A model generated the notes under the pieces. The model was not told where the DNA came from and searched no databases. It worked only from the letters and a program-made list of their open reading frames with translations. The position numbers and the translations under genes were made by a program. This document shows, one piece after another, positions 59,209 through 64,000 of a stretch of 64,000 bases of DNA; positions within the stretch are counted from its first letter, which is position 1, and each line of letters begins with the position of its first letter. The stretch is from Bacillota bacterium (lineage in GTDB: Bacteria; Bacillota; Clostridia; Christensenellales; JAEXRW01): NCBI GenBank assembly GCA_023454175.1, contig JAEXRW010000031.1, forward strand, positions 44,679 to 108,678. The letters run 5' to 3'.

Positions 59209-59244
59209 AAAAGCGGGAAGTATCATTGCTTCCCGCTTTTTATT
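59209..59244 (+). terminator. Intrinsic terminator of thiT
   Basis: AAAAGCGGGAAG pairs with CTTCCCGCTTTT and is followed by TATT. Confidence 0.92.
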
Positions 59245-59350
59245 GCTTGAAGGGAATTGGCTATCGATATTATCCAGTCAAATCATGCCCGCCCCTTTTG
59301 TTGCATATATATGATAAGAATCCATATACCGCACACAGGGGGCGCATCGC

Positions 59351-59875
59351 ATGGTTCAGGAAAAAACCCGCAGGGTCGGACCAGGACTGGTCATATTGTT
59401 CATCGCCGCGGCGGTCATCCTCGGTCTTGGCGCATATGCATTTTACGCTACGGCGGTGCAGTCTTCCTCCGCAGGCAGCCAGGCCGCGCCCGCGAAGCTG
59501 CGCGTGGAGGTCGTGGACGGCATGACGGAGGCTCCCGTCGAAGGAGCCAAAGTCGTCATTCCCGAGCTTGGTAAGGCTTTTGATACCGACAAGACCGGTA
59601 TGACCGGCGTGATAGACGTGCCGTTTCTGCCAGATAAGCATTATGATGAGATCCTGCCCCAGCCCTGGGGGGAGATCACCCTTTTGGTCTACAAGCAGGA
59701 TTATGCCACCTACGCCCTCTTCCACTGCCAGGTGGTGGCCGGGCAGACCCGCATGGGGCCCAAGATACTGCTTTTTAAAAACAGCGAGCTCAGCACCGAC
59801 CAGCCTTTTTCCATCATCGAAGGCCCCAACCGCATCTGGGTTAACGAACTCATCAAAAAGTATCAGCCGAAATAG
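59351..59875 (+). CDS. Membrane-anchored protein with carboxypeptidase-regulatory-like domain
   Basis: The 174-residue protein has one N-terminal helix (about residues 12-34), an Ala/Ser-rich linker, then an Ig-like beta domain (KLRVEVVDGMTEAPVEGAKVVIPELG, DTDKTGMTGVIDVPF) of the carboxypeptidase regulatory-like/CNA-B kind, which is often structural or ligand-binding. No catalytic residues. AGGGGGC precedes ATG 59351. Monocistronic with its own terminator; function unknown. Confidence 0.75.
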   Translation: MVQEKTRRVGPGLVILFIAAAVILGLGAYAFYATAVQSSSAGSQAAPAKLRVEVVDGMTEAPVEGAKVVIPELGKAFDTDKTGMTGVIDVPFLPDKHYDEILPQPWGEITLLVYKQDYATYALFHCQVVAGQTRMGPKILLFKNSELSTDQPFSIIEGPNRIWVNELIKKYQPK

Positions 59876-59900
59876 TCTTCAACTGTATCTGGATAATAAA

Positions 59901-59930
59901 AACGGCTCTTGCATTGGGAGCCGTTTTTTT
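59901..59930 (+). terminator. Intrinsic terminator after the regulatory-like-domain gene
   Basis: AACGGCTC and GAGCCGTT surround a nine-base loop and are followed by seven T residues in all. Confidence 0.92.
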
Positions 59931-60175
59931 AAAGAAGGTTTGATGGAATAATCTCTGTTCTGCTTTATGGTGCAGCAACCTGCATAGTACCTGTAGGGGA
60001 CGCCACACATACATGTGTGTTCGCAGCATTCCTTTCCTGTTTGACGATTCGTATGTTTGGATCATCTTCTATGCATCTGATATCTCTTCCTATACCGTAG
60101 GGGTCGATGCCCACATCGACCCTTTGGGATATGACCTTTAACTATTACTTGTCAGCCTGTTATAATAATTACCTT
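59931..60175. other. Intergenic segment with a family-2 repeat
   Basis: CCGTAGGGGTCGATGCCCACATCGACCC (written in pieces: CCGTAGGGGTCGATG and CATCGACCC) forms a stem at 60094-60123, similar to the units at 40 and 48 kb. A palindrome-rich CCTGTAGGGGACGCC stretch is at about 59989. No gene seen. Confidence 0.55.
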
Positions 60176-60988
60176 TCAGCCTTCAAAAATCTCCTGCATC
60201 ATTTTATAACTGCTTTTCAGCATGTCATAGTCCTTGTAGCTGTCCTTGTAGACCTCCAGGATCACAGGCCCGTTATATCCGGCTACGTCCAGCTTGGCCT
60301 TCAATGCATGGTAATCATACCTGCCGTACCCCGGCAGCCCCAGCACGATCCGCCCGTTTTCTTCATAGCAGTCGCAGATGTGCACGTTGGAGAGGTTCTT
60401 GCCCATTGCCCGGATGTACTCCCCCGCCTCATGCCCCGCCTGCAGCGCCTGCTTGGTGTCCAGCACGAATCCCAGGCTTTCACAGCCTTCGTACTTTTGG
60501 ATCTCTGCTGCGAATTGGGGTAGGGCAAATGTGCACCAGTGCACGTTTTCCCAGCAGAGACGCACGTTATGCTCCTGGGCCATGGTGAATAGGCGTGCAG
60601 TCAGTTTTGAGTAGCGTTCGTAATCGGTCGGTGTGTGCTGGTGGATCCGCTTTACGCGTGTCGGACCGTGCATCACGTACAGTCCCGCCCCCAGCTTCTG
60701 CGCCGCCTTCAGGACGGTGATGAATACTTTCTCTGCGTCTTCCCTTTGGCGGTGGCTGATGGAGAAAAGCTGCGGTTCAAACTGTGTGGAAAGCGCGTGG
60801 ACGGAAGTTGCTTTCATCTTCCATCCGTCCATGCGTTTGATCAGCAAATCTATGAATTGCGTATCGTACTCGCTCGCGCCCGAGAGAAAAAGCTCGCAGG
60901 TGTCGATACCCATTTTGCCCATGATATCCACGGCGTCTTCCGTGTCCAGTTTCCCGAAAAAGCATGCCGAGGACATCCCCAGCTTCAT
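60176..60988 (-). CDS. Sugar phosphate isomerase/epimerase-like TIM-barrel protein
   Basis: The 270-residue protein has the xylose-isomerase-like TIM-barrel pattern: MGKMGIDTCELFLSGASEY, LGAGLYVMHGPTRVKRI, NVRLCWENVHWCTFALP, LGFVLDTKQALQAGHEAGEYI and VHICDCYEENGRIVLGLPGYG. These put metal-binding Glu, Asp and His where expected for sugar isomerases/epimerases and endonuclease IV relatives. Its Shine-Dalgarno GGAGGG is formed by the last codons of the cobalamin adenosyltransferase gene, four bases upstream, so the two are translationally coupled. Substrate unknown. Confidence 0.85.
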   Translation of the reverse strand: MKLGMSSACFFGKLDTEDAVDIMGKMGIDTCELFLSGASEYDTQFIDLLIKRMDGWKMKATSVHALSTQFEPQLFSISHRQREDAEKVFITVLKAAQKLGAGLYVMHGPTRVKRIHQHTPTDYERYSKLTARLFTMAQEHNVRLCWENVHWCTFALPQFAAEIQKYEGCESLGFVLDTKQALQAGHEAGEYIRAMGKNLSNVHICDCYEENGRIVLGLPGYGRYDYHALKAKLDVAGYNGPVILEVYKDSYKDYDMLKSSYKMMQEIFEG

Positions 60989-60992
60989 GGTA

Positions 60993-61532
60993 TCACCCTC
61001 CGATTTCGCCGTACGCGCCGCCCGCCAGCTGGCACATCAGTACATAGGCCGCGCTGGAAAGGCGGTTGATCCCCCGCAGCAGGTCCTCGCGCTGTGTTAT
61101 CCCTTCTTCACCGTATGCCTTTACTGCCACGCATTCGGCCTCGCGCAGTTTGGTGCGCAGCAGGTTCAGCCACGCCATTGTCTGCCCCATGCGCCAGTCC
61201 GGCATGAAGTGGGCCACGCCAAAGTGCTTGTCGGGGTGGTGGGAAGCGTCATGGATCGTCTCTTCGTCCATCCCCATCACGAAAAGCGGCGGCACAGGCT
61301 CCCCGTTCACATGCGCGCGCATGATGGAGCGCATGCACCGCAGCACATCGCTCAGGTGCCCCACCAGCGCGTCGTGCTTTTCATCGCGGGCGGATACCTG
61401 GCACATCACGCAGGTTGCGTATGCGCTGTCCAGCACGCCCCGGAAGACGATGCGTGCGTCGTCCTTGCATACCAGTTCGCTCCCCCGCAGGTTGGTCATG
61501 TGTTCTGGTTTCTTTTTGTGTTGTTCCTCCAC
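60993..61532 (-). CDS. Cobalamin adenosyltransferase (EutT/PduO-like)
   Basis: The 179-residue protein has the adenosyltransferase pattern NLRGSELVCKDDARIVFRGVLDSAYATCVMCQ and WLNLLRTKLREAECVAVKAYGEE with DLLRGINRLSSAAYVLMCQL. The Cys residues around CVMCQ recall EutT. It transfers 5'-deoxyadenosyl from ATP to cob(I)alamin to make coenzyme B12. The GTG at 61532 is chosen because GGGAGG lies nine bases upstream. It is coupled to a sugar-isomerase-like gene rather than to ethanolamine or propanediol genes. Confidence 0.87.
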   Translation of the reverse strand: MEEQHKKKPEHMTNLRGSELVCKDDARIVFRGVLDSAYATCVMCQVSARDEKHDALVGHLSDVLRCMRSIMRAHVNGEPVPPLFVMGMDEETIHDASHHPDKHFGVAHFMPDWRMGQTMAWLNLLRTKLREAECVAVKAYGEEGITQREDLLRGINRLSSAAYVLMCQLAGGAYGEIGG

Positions 61533-61795
61533 CTTTGGAAACCTCCCGGAAGCACGGCGCTCCAACCGTATTCTAAGCCGTATCCGGCCGGCTTGTCAAT
61601 CGAGGCGTCATGCATAATTATTCATATCTACTCATAATTATACTTCGCGCAGCCTCCCCGTGCAATAAGAAAATGGCCATTCCGTCAAAAACGTTGCGCG
61701 TGTTGTTCGGGATGGTTCCTTTGCCTCATATCTTTAACTACTACAGCTTGAAGTTGGAAGTTTGTTATATAGCTGCTGTTTGATGCTGCGTCCAA
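61533..61795. other. Intergenic segment without a recognisable gene
   Basis: Upstream of the adenosyltransferase gene; AT-rich around 61615-61640 with no convincing promoter. No supported small gene. Confidence 0.4.
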
Positions 61796-61915
61796 AAGCC
61801 TCCCTTGCCTAAAGGGAGGTTGCAGCATGCGGCCGAAATGAACCGCTTGCTGTTCCATAGGGCCGAAGGCCCATTGAGGTCGCCATGCTGACGGAGGGAT
61901 TCGTAACGGAGAGGA
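61796..61915. repeat. Family-3 intergenic repeat
   Basis: AAGCCTCCCTTGCC with AAAGGGAGG forms a stem; AATGAACCGCTTGC, CATAGGGCCGAAGGCCC and GCTGACGGAGGGATTCG match the blocks at 36771-36940 in order and sequence. Confidence 0.75.
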
Positions 61916-62039
61916 GGTGGTTTTTTCCGGCAGCATCCTGGTCTGTTGATATAAAGGTTTCGCCTGAAAGGCGAGGGATTGTACCCTTGGCATGGAAATT
62001 AACTGATTTGCCTTTAGCGGTGGAATGTCACTGCACCTC

Positions 62040-63239
62040 TTACAACCGGAATAGTTCCTTTGCGTTGTCGTGCAGGATCCGCCTGGCGCAGTATTTTGCG
62101 TATTCCAGGTCCATGGCGCCGTCGGAGGTCATCTCCGATAGTGCAAGGGTCAATGCATGGCGTACGCCCAGCAGCGCCCCGTAGCTTTCCTCCCCCGTCC
62201 AGGTGTCGCACCCCCACAGTATCCTGTGCGGGGAGGCTATTTCCAGCACTTTTTGAATGAAATCAATGGTTTCCCGCGTTGAAAGCAGGGGTACCCAGCA
62301 AAGGTCCGCATACACGTTTTTATAGTTGTGCAGCAGGGCCAGGATATCGCTCGTCCAGGGGTATCCCGCGTGGAAAAGGTCGAATTTCACGCCAGGATTG
62401 GTCTCGATGAGTTTCCTCAGGCCGATGGCTCTGGTATGGTCCAGCATGCCTAGTCCCGTATGGATTTGAATGGGTAGTTCAAGTTCTTCTGCTATTGTGG
62501 CTATTTGGAACAGGATGAAATCGCCGAAATCCAGGATCTGTTCCTTTGTCGGGTTGGGATTGTTGAATGCCATCTCCGCTTTCTCCCTGGAATCGTTTTC
62601 GATAATGAGGGGGCGGTCATATGCCAGCGCATTTTTCAGCGCCACAGCGCCCCGCCGCTTCTGCTCGGTGATAACGGATTTCATGGCTCCGAGGTAATCC
62701 TGCAGGGTATTGATATTTTGGTCAGGGAGCATGTCGTATGGGCTGTTGCCGTTGTGGTCTCGCGCCTCCCGGCTGTATCCGAAGACGAATGCGTTGATAC
62801 GGAATACCGGGGCAAATATCTCGGGATGCCCGTTGTCGCTTCCCGGGTTGTCGTATTTGTCCAATATCACCCGTTCATACCTGCACGGGTCTTTCAGGAG
62901 TTTGATGTGGAGGTCGCGGTCCCTGTGGGCCTCGCGTATCAGGCCGTCGATCCTGTCGAAGTTTTCAGGTGTGATTTCAACGCCGTATATGGCCTTGATC
63001 CCCTCGGCAAGCCAGCGGTACGAGCTGTTGCTCCGGTTGGCGAGCAGGTATTGCTTTCTGGATTCGATATCCCGGCCCGGCGGCGCCGCCATCCACGATA
63101 TGTAGCTGTTGTTCAGGATGAAGTCCAGCCCCATCCTCTCCGGGAACTGCCCGTCCGCAAGGTGGTGGCTGTGCGTGTTAATGACGCTGAGGCCAGAAAT
63201 GTGCGTATATAATTCCTCCCGGATATCCTTTGTGTTCAT
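62040..63239 (-). CDS. Amidohydrolase-family TIM-barrel hydrolase
   Basis: The 399-residue protein has the amidohydrolase signs: INTHSHHLAD (HxH metal ligands near residue 22), QIHTGLGMLDHT, FHAGYPWTSDILALLHNYKNVYADLCWVPLLS and the terminal metal-ligand Asp in RILWGCDTWTG. It belongs to the Amidohydro_2-like branch that includes decarboxylases and lactonases; 399 residues is longish owing to an insert about 55-150. AGAAGGAAC lies before ATG 63239. No companion gene reveals the substrate. Confidence 0.82.
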   Translation of the reverse strand: MNTKDIREELYTHISGLSVINTHSHHLADGQFPERMGLDFILNNSYISWMAAPPGRDIESRKQYLLANRSNSSYRWLAEGIKAIYGVEITPENFDRIDGLIREAHRDRDLHIKLLKDPCRYERVILDKYDNPGSDNGHPEIFAPVFRINAFVFGYSREARDHNGNSPYDMLPDQNINTLQDYLGAMKSVITEQKRRGAVALKNALAYDRPLIIENDSREKAEMAFNNPNPTKEQILDFGDFILFQIATIAEELELPIQIHTGLGMLDHTRAIGLRKLIETNPGVKFDLFHAGYPWTSDILALLHNYKNVYADLCWVPLLSTRETIDFIQKVLEIASPHRILWGCDTWTGEESYGALLGVRHALTLALSEMTSDGAMDLEYAKYCARRILHDNAKELFRL

Positions 63240-63279
63240 GCTTGTTCCTTCTTCTATATGAATTTTTGATAGGAACTGT

Positions 63280-63816
63280 TTATTGGTCTTTGCTTATGGG
63301 GTTTTGCATCAAATGAACATATTTATCTGTTGCTTGGTGGAAATGCTCCATTATTTTATCATAATCCCAATTCCAATACTCTGCTGCATAAGGTTTTAGA
63401 AGGTTTAAAGTATCATCCCCCAACAAATTAACCATGTTTGGGTTGGCAATCAGTATCGACATCCAGCCTAGCCAGCATTCGTCCTTCTGCTCGGCTGCTA
63501 GCTTTGCGGCTCGTTCCAGCGGCGCTGAAAGCAGCTCTGAGGATTCTCGCTGCAGGCGTTTTAAAATCCATTCTGCTCCGGGCCAGTTCAAATCTTGTAT
63601 CCATCCAAGCAGATCAAAAAGATATGGTTTGATTTCCTCGTCACCAAGCGTTAGGAACACCATTGCACAGTAATCCCAACTGCTGAAGTAGTTATTGGGC
63701 TGAATTAAGTATTGATGATCTGTTCCGTTCAATGCGGCAATGAAACCTGCTTTTTTTTGATCAGGTGTACTATCCCACGCCAGTTTTCGAAGTATTTCAG
63801 CTTGTTTTCCATTCAT
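63280..63816 (-). CDS. DUF5071-like helical protein
   Basis: The 178-residue, Trp-rich helical protein has PYLFDLLGWIQDLNWPGAEWILKRLQRES, resembling the DUF5071 repeat-like domain. No catalytic motif is seen. It is more AT-rich than the genes around it, and has a weak ribosome site, so it may be a recent arrival. Some such domains occur in toxin-immunity arrays, but nothing here proves that. Confidence 0.68.
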   Translation of the reverse strand: MNGKQAEILRKLAWDSTPDQKKAGFIAALNGTDHQYLIQPNNYFSSWDYCAMVFLTLGDEEIKPYLFDLLGWIQDLNWPGAEWILKRLQRESSELLSAPLERAAKLAAEQKDECWLGWMSILIANPNMVNLLGDDTLNLLKPYAAEYWNWDYDKIMEHFHQATDKYVHLMQNPISKDQ

Positions 63817-63936
63817 TTTATCATCTCTTGAATAAAACGGATGACTTGGATTGCCGCAGTTAAATATGCTGTCAATATAATATACCGTATTATTCCAAAG
63901 CAGTGCAATACAAAATGAACGGATTTATAAAAGCTA

Positions 63937-64000
63937 AAGCTCCCCTGCCAGGGGAGCTGTCATGCGACCCATCAGGGTCGCATAACTGAGGGGTCGGGTG
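63937..64000. repeat. Family-3 repeat at the right edge (truncated by window)
   Basis: AGCTCCCCTGCCAGGGGAGCT is a perfect stem-loop, followed by GCGACCC-atc-AGGGTCGC and GAGGGGTCGGG, in the layout of the other family-3 copies. Confidence 0.65.

Noticed and set aside
1..64000. CRISPR arrays, tRNA or rRNA genes, transposases, phage genes
   Set aside because: No regular direct-repeat array, no cloverleaf-type sequence with a terminal TTCGA-type arm and no recombinase or transposase motif was found on either strand by eye.

Overview
The window looks like a chromosomal stretch of a fairly GC-rich, endospore-forming member of the Clostridia; the exact family cannot be fixed from sequence alone. 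The evidence is an alpha/beta-type small acid-soluble spore protein, a SleB-type cell-wall hydrolase, a SpoVB-like flippase, a CotH-domain protein, two-subunit L-serine dehydratase (SdaAA/SdaAB), the ECF thiamine S-component ThiT under a TPP riboswitch, and a T-box ahead of prolyl-tRNA synthetase. Many genes appear to start at TTG or GTG with strong Shine-Dalgarno sites. I see no tRNA, rRNA, CRISPR array, transposase or phage gene.

Layout. 1-8.2 kb (minus): a toxic-anion/XpaC membrane cluster (truncated TelA, a binding-protein/VWA fusion, XpaC), a GT4 glycosyltransferase, two tandem secreted NlpC/P60 paralogues and a TfoX C-terminal-domain protein. 8.5-12 kb: response regulator, histidine kinase, lipoprotein and secreted coiled-coil protein. 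12-17.5 kb: a divergent GtrB/GtrA pair, a small membrane protein behind three evenly spaced LexA-like boxes, a C45-type Ntn hydrolase, SleB and a SASP. 17.5-27.3 kb: SdaAA/SdaAB, an LCP protein, a frameshifted acyltransferase, SbcCD, a GNAT and the DNA-crosslink protein SRAP. 27.5-32 kb (plus): a 991-residue lamin-tail/CotH protein, MscS and a peroxiredoxin. 32-34.7 kb: a PadR-controlled DUF1048/ABC exporter operon.

35-43 kb: SpoVB-like flippase, alpha-glucosidase plus Pgi, a LacI-like ligand-binding protein with no DNA-binding domain, and T-box-controlled ProS. 43.7-48.2 kb: a corrinoid-binding lipoprotein under a cobalamin riboswitch and a HlyD/MacB-type export operon. 49.4-54 kb (plus): argC-argB-argD-argF-GNAT without argJ. 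54-58.2 kb: TetR-headed membrane-protein genes. 58.3-64 kb: TPP riboswitch and ThiT, a cobalamin adenosyltransferase coupled to a TIM-barrel isomerase, an amidohydrolase and a DUF5071-like protein.

The strongest unexplained signals are (i) the triple LexA-like operator in front of an uncharacterised 108-residue membrane protein, which suggests a lineage-specific SOS effector, and (ii) a dispersed two-hairpin repeat, four copies in one orientation, each lying next to gene-end terminators and with compensatory base changes in one stem. Three further families of palindromic intergenic repeats are present.
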